Positions 1 through 8,932 of a stretch of 64,000 bases of DNA are shown here, one piece after another. The stretch lies in NCBI RefSeq assembly GCF_029223865.1, contig NZ_CP119520.1, forward strand, positions 6,758,001 to 6,822,000, in the 5' to 3' direction. A program made the translations under genes and the position numbers. Numbering within the stretch: the stretch's first letter is position 1; every line of letters begins with the position of its first letter. Source of the DNA: Telluria mixta (GTDB lineage Bacteria; Pseudomonadota; Gammaproteobacteria; Burkholderiales; Burkholderiaceae_D). The notes under the pieces were generated by a model. It worked only from the letters and a program-made list of their open reading frames with translations, was not told where the DNA came from and made no database searches.

Positions 1-1037
1 TACCAGCCTTCGTCGATCAGGATGTACTGCAGGCCCAGGCTCGCGGCGAAGTCGGTATAGGCTTTATACGTCGCCGTGTTGATGCCGGCGCCGGGCATAT
101 CGACGGCCCAGCCGTTCCACCAGTCCCACGACGCCTTGCCCGGCTTGATCCAGCTGGTATCCGCGATCGCCGACGGGCTGCCGAGGGTCGGGATCAGGCT
201 GGACGCCGTCAAGCCACCCGGCGTGTCGGCCACCATCACCACGCGCCATGGCGTGGCGAGCGGCGCGTCGGTCAGCTTCGTGCGCACGGCCGGCCCCTGC
301 ACCTGGACGTCGCCATCGTAGTGAGGCGCCAGCACGACCGACACTCCCAGGCCGCCGTCGCCGCGGCCGGAATAATACGCGCCCGCATAGCCGCGCTTGT
401 CCGCTTCGGCGATGGCGAACGTGGTCTTCTTGTTGCCCGTCTTGCACACGAGCGGCGCGTCGAACGTGTGGTGCGGACGGATGGTGGATGCCGGCACGGG
501 GTCGAATTCGCCTTCGTGCGAGCTGTCGAAGCGGCCCGGGTTGAAGCCCCAGCAGCGGTAGTCGGCCGGGAAGTCGAAGCGCGTGGCCTCGCCGCTGATG
601 CCCAGGTCGGCCACCTGCTGGCGCGGCAGCACGTAGCGGAAGGCGACGCCGTCGTCGTAGGCGCGGGCGACCAGGTTCACCTTGATCGGCTTGTCCTTGC
701 CGGCCAGCTGCAGCTCGACCTGGCTGTAGCGGTCCGCCACGCTGGACGCCTTGCCGGCGACGGGGCGCCACGTCTCGTCGACGGTCTTGTTCTCGACGCC
801 GGTCACGCGCAGCGTGGTGCCGTCCAGCGCGCCCTGGGTCGTGGAGAGGCCGAGGGGCGATTGTGCGATCACCGTGACGCCGTCGCGGATGACCGTATAT
901 TCCAGCTTGCCGTCGGCGGCGGTGAGTTCGATGCGGGTGCGGTGGTCGGGCGAGACGACCGTGTACGGCGCGGCGGCGTGCGCCGGCAGGGCGGCGGCAA
1001 CGGCGACGAGCGCCGGGATCAGGTGTACGTGTTTCAT
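1..1037 (-). CDS. GH97 family glycoside hydrolase, N-terminal part (runs off left edge)
   Basis: Exported exo-acting alpha-glycosidase; GH97 members are calcium-dependent alpha-glucosidases or retaining alpha-galactosidases. The visible 345 residues start with a signal peptide ending in AHA at about residue 21, followed by the GH97 N-terminal beta-sandwich (SPDHRTRIELTAADGKLEYT) and the beginning of the (beta/alpha)8 barrel (SWIKPGKASWDWWNG, then QYILIDEGW at the edge). The catalytic residues lie beyond the window, so inverting and retaining subtypes cannot be separated. The frame is open throughout. The start ATG lies 2 nt after the fucosidase stop codon, so the gene is the last visible member of the halogenase/fucosidase operon. 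The substrate is presumably a side chain of the same polysaccharide. Confidence 0.88.
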   Translation of the reverse strand, partial: MKHVHLIPALVAVAAALPAHAAAPYTVVSPDHRTRIELTAADGKLEYTVIRDGVTVIAQSPLGLSTTQGALDGTTLRVTGVENKTVDETWRPVAGKASSVADRYSQVELQLAGKDKPIKVNLVARAYDDGVAFRYVLPRQQVADLGISGEATRFDFPADYRCWGFNPGRFDSSHEGEFDPVPASTIRPHHTFDAPLVCKTGNKKTTFAIAEADKRGYAGAYYSGRGDGGLGVSVVLAPHYDGDVQVQGPAVRTKLTDAPLATPWRVVMVADTPGGLTASSLIPTLGSPSAIADTSWIKPGKASWDWWNGWAVDMPGAGINTATYKAYTDFAASLGLQYILIDEGW

Positions 1038-1039
1038 GT

Positions 1040-2671
1040 TCAAGCGACTTTCAAGGCGATTGCATACGGGAGTGCCGGCTTCGCCTGCGGCAGCGTGACC
1101 TGCAGGCCTTCTTGTGTCTGGCGGAAGGCGAGCGTGCCGCCGCCGACCAGTTCGACACGCGACACGGCCTGCTTCAGGTGTTCGCCGCCCGCACGCATCG
1201 ACTTGATCGTCACCTTGCCGTCTTCCGGCCAGCCCATCACGAACGCGTACACGGCATCCTTGCCGGCCGTGAAGCGGATGTCGGCGCCGGAGAACGGTTT
1301 GCCCTTGCCTTCGTTGAAGCCGGGCCCCTGCATGGGCGCCGCGGCCGCTTCCGCCACCGGACCCTCGCCGTACATCGCCCAGGGGCGCGAATCGTAGATG
1401 CCCTCGCCGTTGACGGCCATCCAGCGCCCGATTTCCTCGACGATCGCGCGTTCCTGGTCGTCGATCGTGCCGTCGCCGCGCACGGGCACGGACAGCAGCA
1501 GGTTGCCGTTCTTGCTGACGATGTCGATCAGCGTGTGCACGACCGTCTGCGCGCTCTTGTACGCCTTGTTGTCGTAGATGCGGCGGTCGTAGTGCCAGCT
1601 GCCGATGCAGGTGCAGGTCTGCCACGGCAGCGGTTCGATGCGCGGGCTCTGGCCCCGCTCGATGTCCCACACCATCGACTTGCGCTGCACCTCGTCGAGG
1701 ATCTTGCCGTTAACGACCGCTTCCACCTTGCCGTGCTTCGCGAGGCTGCGGTTGTACATGTGCGCGGCCAGGCGCATGCCGATGTCGCTGACCGGATACA
1801 GGGGCAGCACGGTATCGTCGTAATAGACGAGGTCCGGGTCGTAGTTGTCGAGCAGGTCGACGGTGCGGTTGTACAGCTTGTCCGCATACGCCTTGTCCGG
1901 CGGCAGGACGCCGCCGCCCCATGCCCAGCGCTGGTCGGTGCTGCCGCCGTCCTTGCTGAGCGGGTGGTTCTGCGCATACAGCGCCTGCGGGTCCAGCCCG
2001 TTCCACCACTGGCCCTTGCCGTCGGCCTTCTTCAGGCGGCCGTCGTACGGCACGCCGGCCAGCGGGCCGGTCTTGTCGGCGCCCTGCGCCGTCTCGTACC
2101 AGTTCCACGCGTGCGCCGCGTGCACGGACACGCCGAAGCGCAGGCCGTGCTTGCGGGCCGCGTCGCGCCAGCCGCCGACCAGGTCCTTGCCCGGTCCCAG
2201 CTTCGTCGAGTTCCACTCGGGCTGGTAGCGGCTCTTGTACAGGTCGAAGTTGTCGTGGTGGTTCGCCAGTGCGACGAAGTACTTCGCGCCGGCCTTCTTG
2301 TACAGGCCCACAAGTTCGTCCGGATTCCAGCGCTGTGCGCGCCAGGCGTGGATCACGTCCTTGAAGCCGAACTTCGACGGGTGACCGTATTTCGCGACGT
2401 GATACTTGTAGTGATCGCTGCCCTCCTCGTACATGCCGCGCGCGTACCAGTCGCCGTGTTCGGGTTCGCACTGCGGCCCCCAATGCGCCCAGATGCCGAA
2501 CTTCGCATTGCGGAACCAGTCCGGCGTTTCATACTTGGACAGCGAAGGCCAGGTCGGCTCGAACGGGCCGGTGGCCATGGGCACGCGGGCGCCGGCGGCG
2601 CCGGCATACGGGGACATGGCGAGCGCCGGAATGGCGGCCGCCATGTGCTGCAGGAGTTCACGTCGTTTCAT
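1040..2671 (-). CDS. GH29 alpha-L-fucosidase, exported
   Basis: Releases terminal alpha-L-fucose from glycans by a retaining mechanism. The ATG at 2671 is preferred because GGAAAG sits just upstream and it begins a twin-arginine-like leader (MKRRELLQHM...); an in-frame ATG at 2728 would add 19 basic residues before it. The family hallmarks are WFRNAKFGIWAHWGPQ near the N-terminus, FVALANHHDNFDLY, and DLVYYDDTVLPLYP, which carries the likely nucleophile Asp. A C-terminal beta domain follows. About 543 residues, normal for the family. It precedes GH97 with a 2-nt gap. Freed L-fucose would feed the L-fucose catabolic genes at 43.6-53.7 kb. The upstream bipartite element (2758-2794) suggests a promoter of its own within the operon. 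Confidence 0.93.
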   Translation of the reverse strand: MKRRELLQHMAAAIPALAMSPYAGAAGARVPMATGPFEPTWPSLSKYETPDWFRNAKFGIWAHWGPQCEPEHGDWYARGMYEEGSDHYKYHVAKYGHPSKFGFKDVIHAWRAQRWNPDELVGLYKKAGAKYFVALANHHDNFDLYKSRYQPEWNSTKLGPGKDLVGGWRDAARKHGLRFGVSVHAAHAWNWYETAQGADKTGPLAGVPYDGRLKKADGKGQWWNGLDPQALYAQNHPLSKDGGSTDQRWAWGGGVLPPDKAYADKLYNRTVDLLDNYDPDLVYYDDTVLPLYPVSDIGMRLAAHMYNRSLAKHGKVEAVVNGKILDEVQRKSMVWDIERGQSPRIEPLPWQTCTCIGSWHYDRRIYDNKAYKSAQTVVHTLIDIVSKNGNLLLSVPVRGDGTIDDQERAIVEEIGRWMAVNGEGIYDSRPWAMYGEGPVAEAAAAPMQGPGFNEGKGKPFSGADIRFTAGKDAVYAFVMGWPEDGKVTIKSMRAGGEHLKQAVSRVELVGGGTLAFRQTQEGLQVTLPQAKPALPYAIALKVA

Positions 2672-2757
2672 CGGTAATCTTTCCAAGGTAGGTGACGGCC
2701 GCTCGAGGGCGGCTCTTCGTATATCCACGGGATGGTGCCCGTGGGCTCCGGCGCCGG

Positions 2758-2794
2758 CAATTATGAAATCCGCCAGCCGGGATTACAATTTTCG
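2758..2794 (-). promoter_or_regulatory. Bipartite operator-like element before GH29 (copy 1, weakest)
   Basis: Reads CAATTATGAAATCCGCCAGC and continues with CGGGATTACAATTTT. It aligns with the elements at 7534-7568 and 11232-11266 (CAATT, GAAA, the CCAGC block, CGG). The left half-site TGAAATC is good and the right half-site is degenerate. It overlaps the last codons of the halogenase gene. Probable AraC-type activator site; inferred. Confidence 0.4.
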
Positions 2795-4300
2795 TATCGG
2801 CTCACCCGTGATCTGCGCCACGAGCGCCGCGTGGTCCGGCATCGTGCCGACCACCTGCCGGATCGTCGCATGCACCTTGTGGAAGTGATCCAGCAGGCGT
2901 GCCTGGTCCATGCGGTCGATCAGCGGATCGGTCCGCTCGGGGCGGATGCCGTGGCCCAGCATCATCGACGCGTAAGAATCGGCCTGGAACCCTTCGCGAT
3001 CGTAGATGGTGATGCGGCCGGACGTGCGGAACAGGTCGATCTGGTGCTGCAGCGTGTCGGGGATGGCCATGTTCGCGCAATAACGCCAGAATTCGGAATC
3101 CGTGCGGTTCGTCAGCTTGTAGTGCAGGACGATGAAGTCGCGCACGAATTCGTAGCGCTGCGCGGCCAGCCGGTTGAATTCCTCGGCCAGTTCGGGGCTG
3201 CAGTCGCGGTCGGGGAAATACTGGATCAGCCAGCCGACCGCCAGTTCGATGATGTTGATGCTCGTCGATTCGAGCGGCTCGAGGAAGCCGCTCGACAGCC
3301 CCACCGCCACGCAGTTCTTGATCCACGACTTGCGCCGCCGGCCCGTCGTGAAGCGCAGCTGGCGCGGCGCTTCCAGCGGCTCGGTATCCACGCCCGCCAG
3401 CAGGACGCGCCCTGCTTCCTCGTCCGACATGAAAGCGTCGCAGTACACGTGGCCGTTGCCGTTGCGGTGCTGCAGCGGGATGCGCCATTGCCAGCCGGCG
3501 GGCTTCGCCGTCGACCGCGTGTAGGGCGTGAGCTGGTCGGCCAGCGCGCTGGGCACGGCCTGGGCGCTGTTACAGGGCAGCATGGCGCTCCAGTCCTCGT
3601 AGCCGGCCTTGTAGACGCCTTCGATCAGCAGGCCGCGGAACCCCGTGCAGTCGACGAACAGGTCGCCCTCGATGCGGCGGCCGTCGCGCAGCTTCACGGC
3701 CGTGATGAAGCCCGTTTCCGGATGCTGCTCGACGTCGCCGACCGTGCCCTCGATGCGCTGCACGCCGCGCGCCGTCGCGTACTCGCGCAGGTAGAGGGCG
3801 TACAGGCCCGCGTCGAACTGGAACGCATAGGAATACGCGTTGGTGGGGCCCGGCTGGTCGCCGTGCGGCGGCACGAACTTGATTGCGTGCGCCATCGCCG
3901 TCGAGATCGACCATTCCTCGTACGACGGCATGTCCGGATTGTCGCGCGCCAGCCGCAGCCAGTACATGAAGGCCGGGCGGTTTTCGATGGATGGGCCGAA
4001 ATCGCTGAAGCCGTGGAAGAAGCGGTTGCCGATGTGGCCCCAGTCGCGGAAGTCGATGCCGAGCTTGAACGTGGCCTTCGTGCGCCGGACGAAATCGGCG
4101 CCGTCGATGCCGAGCGCGTGGTTGTAGTAGCGGATCGTCGGCAGCGTCGATTCGCCCACGCCGACGGTGCCGATCTCCGGCGATTCGACGAGGACGATCT
4201 CGCACGACGCGCCCAGCTTCAGCGCCAGCGGCGCGGCGGTCATCCAGCCGGCGGTGCCGCCGCCCACGATGACGATTTTACGAATGGCCTTGTCGAGCAT
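2783..4300 (-). CDS. Flavin-dependent halogenase of the tryptophan-halogenase family
   Basis: Predicted FADH2-dependent halogenase of 505 residues. The ATG at 4300 has GGAGAAG at ideal spacing; an upstream ATG at 4339 would add 13 residues. The FAD-binding GGGTAG motif is at residues 13-18. The catalytic lysine is K79 (TFKLGI), the same number as in PrnA. The diagnostic WxWxIP motif is present as WQWRIP near residue 268. All three argue for an active halogenase rather than a generic monooxygenase. It lies between a TonB-dependent receptor and GH29/GH97. Halogenases of this family recur next to TonB receptors in Caulobacter, Brevundimonas and Xanthomonas, and their natural substrate is not settled. 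No tryptophan or indole genes are nearby, so free tryptophan is not assumed as substrate. Confidence 0.92.
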   Translation of the reverse strand: MLDKAIRKIVIVGGGTAGWMTAAPLALKLGASCEIVLVESPEIGTVGVGESTLPTIRYYNHALGIDGADFVRRTKATFKLGIDFRDWGHIGNRFFHGFSDFGPSIENRPAFMYWLRLARDNPDMPSYEEWSISTAMAHAIKFVPPHGDQPGPTNAYSYAFQFDAGLYALYLREYATARGVQRIEGTVGDVEQHPETGFITAVKLRDGRRIEGDLFVDCTGFRGLLIEGVYKAGYEDWSAMLPCNSAQAVPSALADQLTPYTRSTAKPAGWQWRIPLQHRNGNGHVYCDAFMSDEEAGRVLLAGVDTEPLEAPRQLRFTTGRRRKSWIKNCVAVGLSSGFLEPLESTSINIIELAVGWLIQYFPDRDCSPELAEEFNRLAAQRYEFVRDFIVLHYKLTNRTDSEFWRYCANMAIPDTLQHQIDLFRTSGRITIYDREGFQADSYASMMLGHGIRPERTDPLIDRMDQARLLDHFHKVHATIRQVVGTMPDHAALVAQITGEPIRKL

Positions 4301-4323
4301 AATCTTCTCCAGTTCGGAAATGC

Positions 4324-4358
4324 AAAAAACCTCCCGCAACCGGCCGGGTCGCGGGAGG
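4324..4358 (-). terminator. Rho-independent terminator between TonB receptor 1 and halogenase
   Basis: On the minus strand an 8-bp perfect stem (CCTCCCGC/GCGGGAGG, 13-nt loop with further pairing) is followed directly by TTTTTT. It sits 22 nt past the receptor stop codon and about 24 nt before the halogenase start, so it should end most receptor transcripts while letting some read through into the enzyme genes. Confidence 0.8.
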
Positions 4359-4380
4359 CATATTACTCACGGGGCGGCTA

Positions 4381-7300
4381 TCAGAAAGTGTAGCCCATCC
4401 GCACCGTGAATCGGCGGCCCGTGTAGAAGTTACCGCGTTCCATCATGCCGATATTCTGCTGCATGAACTGCTTGTACAGCGCATTGGTCAGGTTGGACGC
4501 TTCCACCGATACGTTCAGGTGCTCGTTGAAGTTGTAGTGGACGCCGGCGTCCAGCTGGCCGTACGAACCGCCCCAAACCGGCAGCGCATAACCCACCGAA
4601 CTGCCCTGGTGGTAGGTCGGGCTGTTCGGATTGCCGTCGATACCGTCGGAGCCGTTCGTGCCGTAGGCGTTGACGGCCTGCAGGTACTTCGTGCGCCAGC
4701 TGTAGGCCAGGCGGCCGGACCACGGGCCCTTGTCGTACAGCAGGGCCAGGTTGTACGAGTTTTTCGACAGCCCGATCAGCGGCGTGTTGTCCGCGTTCAG
4801 CAGACGGCCGTCCGTGTCGCAACCGGAGAGATCGCGGGCGAGGTTCGCGTTCAGGGTGCCCTTCGGCGTGCACCAGCCGTTGACCAGCGACTTGCCCATG
4901 TTCTGGCGGCTGTCGACGTACGTGTAGTTGGCCGACACACCGAAGCCCGACAGCAGACCGGGCAGCTTGTCGAAATACTGCTGGTAGCCGATTTCCGCGC
5001 CGTTCAGGCGGCCCGACGCGCCATTCACTGGCGACGTGATCAGGAAGTCGTGCGGCGTCCCCGTCGTGTCGTTCACCGTGTACGCCGACGTCTTGCCGAT
5101 GATGATGTCCTTCAGGCGCTTGTTGAACAGGGCCAGCGTCAGCGAGTTGCCTTTGCCGAAATAGTACTCGGCCGTCAAGTCGAAGTTGGTCGACGTGACG
5201 GGCTTGAGCACCGGATTGCCGCGGGCGCTGCCCTGGTAATCGATGGAGTCCACCACCGACTGGCCGTTTTCCTGGTGCGTGTTCACCTTCTGTTCCAGCG
5301 TCGTGTAGGCCTGCATCTGGTAGAAGTCCGGACGCGTCATGCCTTTCGAGTACGCGGCGCGGAACTGCAGCTCGTCGCTGGCCTTCATGCGCACGTTCAG
5401 GCTGGGCAGGACGTTCGTGTACTTGTGGTTGAAGTCGCGCTTGTCCGCCAGGCGCGGGATCAGCGGCACCACGGGCAACGGGTTCTGCGGCGGATCGAAC
5501 AGCGTATAGCCGGTCGCCGACATGTCGGTACGCACGACGCGCACGCCCACGTTGCCGTCCACCGGGAAGCGCAAGGTGTCGACGCCGAAGCGCAGCTGCG
5601 CGTACGCGGCCTTGGTCTTCTCATGCTGGCCGTTCAGGCCCTTGTCGTCGCCGTAGGCGGCCGGGTTCCAGCTTTGCGAGCACGGCTGCTTGCAGACCGC
5701 CTGCGTGAAGCTGTGCAGGGTGGTGAAGGACGCCGGCGGACCACCCGCCAGCAACCCCTGGTTCGGGACGACGACGGCCGGCGGCATTCCGGCCTTGCCC
5801 CCGAAGAAATTCGCGAACTGTGCCGTCGCGACGTCGTTCGGCATGCGCAGGTTCGGCTTGCTCAGCCGGGCGAAGTCGGACAGCGGCTGCCAGCCGCCGC
5901 CGGCGGTGTCGACGGACCACGTCTGCGAGATCTGGGCCCAGTCGCTGTCGTGCGTCGAGCGCGTCATCGCGTCGCGGTTGGTGAAGCGCACGCCGAAACG
6001 CAGGTCGTTCAGCACGGTGCTGTCGAACGTGAACTTGGCGTCCAGGCGCGCCGCGTTCTGGGTGGCGATCGACTCGTCGCGGTGTTCCTGGGTGAAGCTC
6101 CAGTAGTAGTGGCTCGGATCGGCCAGGTAGGCGGTGTCGGCGGCGTCGAACGCCAGCGTCGGCGGCGACGTGGTCACGTTCGTGGTCAGCTTCGGCAGGA
6201 AGGTGCCGATGCCCAGCGTGTTGTCGTACCCGTAGGACGAGGCGGTCGTGTGCTGCAGGTCGGCGGTCACGGTCCACTGGTCGGTGGCGCGCCATTGCGT
6301 GTTCCACGCGATGTCGGTCGTATCGGACTTGCGGGCCGCGACGCGGCTCTGGGTACCGATGCTGATGCCAGGATTCGACGGATCGCGCACGACGCCCCGC
6401 AGCAGCACGCCGCGGCTGTCGAATTCGGCGCCGGCATCCAGCATCGCCGCGGACGGGGGCGAGTTCTGGGATACCGACGTTTCCGTCGTGGTCATCTCGT
6501 ACTTCGAGCGGAAATAGGTCAGGTAGGACGACAGACGGTCCTTCTTCCACTGCAGCGCGCCGTACAGGCCGTCGCGGTCGCGGTCGAAGTTATTGGTGGT
6601 CCAGCTGGCGCCGTTCGTGATCCAGCGCGTCGCGCCGCTGTTGTCGCCCACGACCGCATTGGTACGGGGGATGTACGGGCTGAGGCTGGTGCCGTCGCTG
6701 CGCGTGCGCATGCGCGAATGGGCGACGTCGACCAGCGCGCCGAACTGGCCGTAGTCCGTGTTCCAGCGGTTGGACAGCAGGCCGGAGAACGCCGGCGCAT
6801 TCTTGCCGCGCAGTTGGGAACGCGACGCTTCCACCGACACGGCGCCCTTGCTGCCCTTGTAGTCGAACGGCAGCGCCGTGCGCAGGTTCACGAGGCCGCT
6901 GATGCCGCCTTCGATCTGCTCGGCCGACGGGTTCTTGTACACGTCCAGGCCCGTCATCAGCTCGGGCGGCACGTCCTCGAAGCTGAGCGAGCGGCCGCCG
7001 TTCGCGGAGAACGAATCGCGGCCGTTCAGCTCCGAACGCACGTACGTCAGGCCGCGGATGGCCACGCCCGTGCCTTCGGCGGCGAAGTGCTGGATGCCGT
7101 CGCCCACGCCCTGCTGCGGGTCGACGCGGTTCAGCGTACGGTCGATCGTGATGCCGGTCACGCGCTGCAGCACCTCGGTCACGGACTTGTCGGGCAGCTT
7201 GCCGATGTCGTCGGCGACGATGGAGTCGACGATCTCGTCCGCATTCTTCTTGCGGGCGGCGGCCGATTCCAGTGCGGCGCGCTGGCCCACGACGACGACG

Positions 7301-7425
7301 GTGGTCGTCTCATCCTTCTTTGCGGCGTCGGCGGCGTACGCGCCGTGCGCAAACATGGCCCCGCTGGCCGTCAGCACGAACTGGGCTGCGCCGGTGGCGA
7401 TGGCGGTTCTTTGAAACTGCTTCAC
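4381..7425 (-). CDS. TonB-dependent receptor 1 (Xanthomonas/Caulobacter carbohydrate type)
   Basis: Outer-membrane active transporter, here probably for oligosaccharides, energised by TonB-ExbBD. The start is taken as GTG at 7425 because GAGGAGA lies just upstream and the frame then opens with a signal peptide (KQFQRTAIATGAAQFVLTA... ending AYA); longer starts would prepend cysteine- and arginine-rich residues. About 1014 residues. A TonB-box-like TTVVVVGQ precedes the plug, which has the family signature DEIVDSIVADDIGKLPDKSV and EVLQRVTGITI. The 22-strand barrel ends in RMGYTF with the expected C-terminal aromatic. It is followed by a terminator, then halogenase and GH29, and is preceded by a membrane AraC gene and a bipartite operator element. 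Confidence 0.95.
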   Translation of the reverse strand: MKQFQRTAIATGAAQFVLTASGAMFAHGAYAADAAKKDETTTVVVVGQRAALESAAARKKNADEIVDSIVADDIGKLPDKSVTEVLQRVTGITIDRTLNRVDPQQGVGDGIQHFAAEGTGVAIRGLTYVRSELNGRDSFSANGGRSLSFEDVPPELMTGLDVYKNPSAEQIEGGISGLVNLRTALPFDYKGSKGAVSVEASRSQLRGKNAPAFSGLLSNRWNTDYGQFGALVDVAHSRMRTRSDGTSLSPYIPRTNAVVGDNSGATRWITNGASWTTNNFDRDRDGLYGALQWKKDRLSSYLTYFRSKYEMTTTETSVSQNSPPSAAMLDAGAEFDSRGVLLRGVVRDPSNPGISIGTQSRVAARKSDTTDIAWNTQWRATDQWTVTADLQHTTASSYGYDNTLGIGTFLPKLTTNVTTSPPTLAFDAADTAYLADPSHYYWSFTQEHRDESIATQNAARLDAKFTFDSTVLNDLRFGVRFTNRDAMTRSTHDSDWAQISQTWSVDTAGGGWQPLSDFARLSKPNLRMPNDVATAQFANFFGGKAGMPPAVVVPNQGLLAGGPPASFTTLHSFTQAVCKQPCSQSWNPAAYGDDKGLNGQHEKTKAAYAQLRFGVDTLRFPVDGNVGVRVVRTDMSATGYTLFDPPQNPLPVVPLIPRLADKRDFNHKYTNVLPSLNVRMKASDELQFRAAYSKGMTRPDFYQMQAYTTLEQKVNTHQENGQSVVDSIDYQGSARGNPVLKPVTSTNFDLTAEYYFGKGNSLTLALFNKRLKDIIIGKTSAYTVNDTTGTPHDFLITSPVNGASGRLNGAEIGYQQYFDKLPGLLSGFGVSANYTYVDSRQNMGKSLVNGWCTPKGTLNANLARDLSGCDTDGRLLNADNTPLIGLSKNSYNLALLYDKGPWSGRLAYSWRTKYLQAVNAYGTNGSDGIDGNPNSPTYHQGSSVGYALPVWGGSYGQLDAGVHYNFNEHLNVSVEASNLTNALYKQFMQQNIGMMERGNFYTGRRFTVRMGYTF

Positions 7426-7533
7426 TTGGTTTCTCCTCTGCGTTTTTGTGCGTCCGTTTTTTCGGGATGCCGGCTGGCGGCATGTACCCCTTAATGGCGG
7501 TGCAACAATTTTGATGAGGAGCAAACAATGGAA

Positions 7534-7568
7534 CAATTCTGAAAATCACCAGCGCGGCACATGAAAAT
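7534..7568 (-). promoter_or_regulatory. Bipartite operator-like element before TonB receptor 1 (copy 2)
   Basis: CAATTCTGAAAATCACCAGC followed by GCGGCACATGAAAAT. Two TGAAAAT half-sites occur as direct repeats 22 bp apart (7540 and 7562), the geometry expected of an AraC-family protein binding on one face of the helix. Nearly the same element occurs at 11232-11266 before GH3. It lies about 110 nt upstream of the receptor start and next to the AraC gene. Inferred site. Confidence 0.55.
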
Positions 7569-7600
7569 TGCGATGTGTATGGCCAGCGCAACGTCTTCAC

Positions 7601-8803
7601 TCAGGGCGCTGCGGTTTCCTGCACAGGATCGGCCGGCGGCTCCTGCTGGTCCGCCAGCGTGCGGAAGGCTTTCGGGGTGCACCCGTATTCTTCCTTGAAC
7701 AGCTTGTTGAAGTACGAGACGTTGGCATACCCGACCGAATACGCGATCTCGGCGACCGTCGTGTCGCCGTTCTCGGTGAGCAGCCGCGCCGCCTCGGTCA
7801 GGCGCAGCTTGTTCAGGTAACTGGTGAACGTCATGCCCAGTTCCGATTTCAGCACGTCGTTGACCTTGGTGCGGTTCGTCCCCGTGGCGGCGACGACGCC
7901 TTCGAGGTCCAGTTCCGGATTCGTGTAATTCGTCGCGATGAACTTCAGCACCGCTGCCTTTTCCTTGTCGCGGTAAGGCTCCAGCGTCAGCTGGCGGTAG
8001 GCGACGAGCGGCAGGTCCTTCTTGAGATGCGTGTCCACGCTCGCGAGCATCGCACGCGCCTGCGCGCGGAAGAACCACACGCCGAACCCGACCCATCCCA
8101 CCGCCACGAGGCCCGCCAGCCAGGCGAGGTAGCGGTAGTCGCGGCCGTGCAGCGTAATCCAGCTGATTTCGACATGGGCCGGGACGCCGCGCGGGCTCTG
8201 CCCCGTCGCCCCGAAGACGAAGCGCTCCACGCGGTCGAGCACGTAATCCTGGCGCGACAGGTCGCGATGCACCGTGTCGAACCACCATGGCGGTATCGTC
8301 AGCCGCGTCAGGTCGATGGTGACGGGCACGCCCTGCTCGTTACACGAGAAGAAGGTCTGGGCCGGCGGGTAAGTCAGGTAATTCCCGGGCTGCGACACGT
8401 GCTCGTCGAAGATCGACGCGAGGAAGAACATGGAACTCGCGGGCGAGCATTTCGCGACGAACGACACGGTGCGGTACTTCGACAGGTCCGCCTGGAGCGG
8501 CCTGCCCTTGCCGTCGACCGCCAGCAGGTCGGCGGACACGTTGGGATCCGTGCCGTCCGCGGGCAGGTTCAGGTCGAACTTCAGCTGGTCGCGCGCCGTG
8601 CTGTCCAGGCGGATGAGCCGCCCGTCATAGGGTATCGACGTGAAACCGTGGCGCCAGCGGAGCGCCCGCTCGTCGCCGCCCTCCTGCGCCGGCAGCAGCG
8701 GCTGCGACAGATAGCTGCGGTCGACGAGCACGATCGCCAGCAACGCGTCGGCGAGCACGATGAGAATGAATGCGTACAGCGCCTTCTTATAAAACTCTTG
8801 CAT
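7601..8803 (-). CDS. Membrane-anchored AraC-family transcriptional regulator 1
   Basis: About 400 residues. The start ATG at 8803 begins MQEFYKKALYAFILIVLAD, a transmembrane segment with a short cytoplasmic tail. Next comes a predicted periplasmic sensor region of about 220 residues, a second membrane helix (YLAWLAGLVAVGWVGFGVWF), and a C-terminal AraC double helix-turn-helix (TVAEIAYSVGYANVSYFNKL, then TPKAFRTLA). The topology suggests direct sensing of a periplasmic ligand, possibly an oligosaccharide. It is collinear with receptor 1 and probably controls that locus and the neighbouring GH3. A clear paralogue with the same layout lies at 57742-58893. The ligand is unknown. Confidence 0.9.
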   Translation of the reverse strand: MQEFYKKALYAFILIVLADALLAIVLVDRSYLSQPLLPAQEGGDERALRWRHGFTSIPYDGRLIRLDSTARDQLKFDLNLPADGTDPNVSADLLAVDGKGRPLQADLSKYRTVSFVAKCSPASSMFFLASIFDEHVSQPGNYLTYPPAQTFFSCNEQGVPVTIDLTRLTIPPWWFDTVHRDLSRQDYVLDRVERFVFGATGQSPRGVPAHVEISWITLHGRDYRYLAWLAGLVAVGWVGFGVWFFRAQARAMLASVDTHLKKDLPLVAYRQLTLEPYRDKEKAAVLKFIATNYTNPELDLEGVVAATGTNRTKVNDVLKSELGMTFTSYLNKLRLTEAARLLTENGDTTVAEIAYSVGYANVSYFNKLFKEEYGCTPKAFRTLADQQEPPADPVQETAAP

Positions 8804-8893
8804 ATGGCATGGTGGCTGATTGTCTCCGGCCGTCACCTCTCATGGGGACGTCGCTCGAATCATAACAGCCCACCCATGCCGGATCGCGGTTTC

Positions 8894-8925
8894 GTCGCGG
8901 CGTTGTAGTTACACAACGCCGCGAC
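8894..8925. terminator. Perfect 13-bp hairpin between GH3 and the AraC gene
   Basis: GTCGCGGCGTTGT, loop AGTTAC, then its exact complement. It starts 8 nt past the GH3 stop codon. There is no U-tract on either strand, so it is either a transcript 3'-end stabiliser or processing hairpin, or a poor intrinsic terminator for GH3. A TF-binding palindrome is possible but the long GC stem favours RNA structure. Confidence 0.55.
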
Positions 8926-8932
8926 CCACCTG

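Noticed and set aside
2672..2728. A longer N-terminus for GH29 from an ATG at 2728.
   Set aside because: The ATG at 2671 has a better ribosome-binding site and places the Tat-like RR motif at the very N-terminus.
7426..7533. LacI-type operators in front of TonB receptor 1.
   Set aside because: No CGTTACC/GGTAACG half-site is present; only the AraC-like bipartite element was found.
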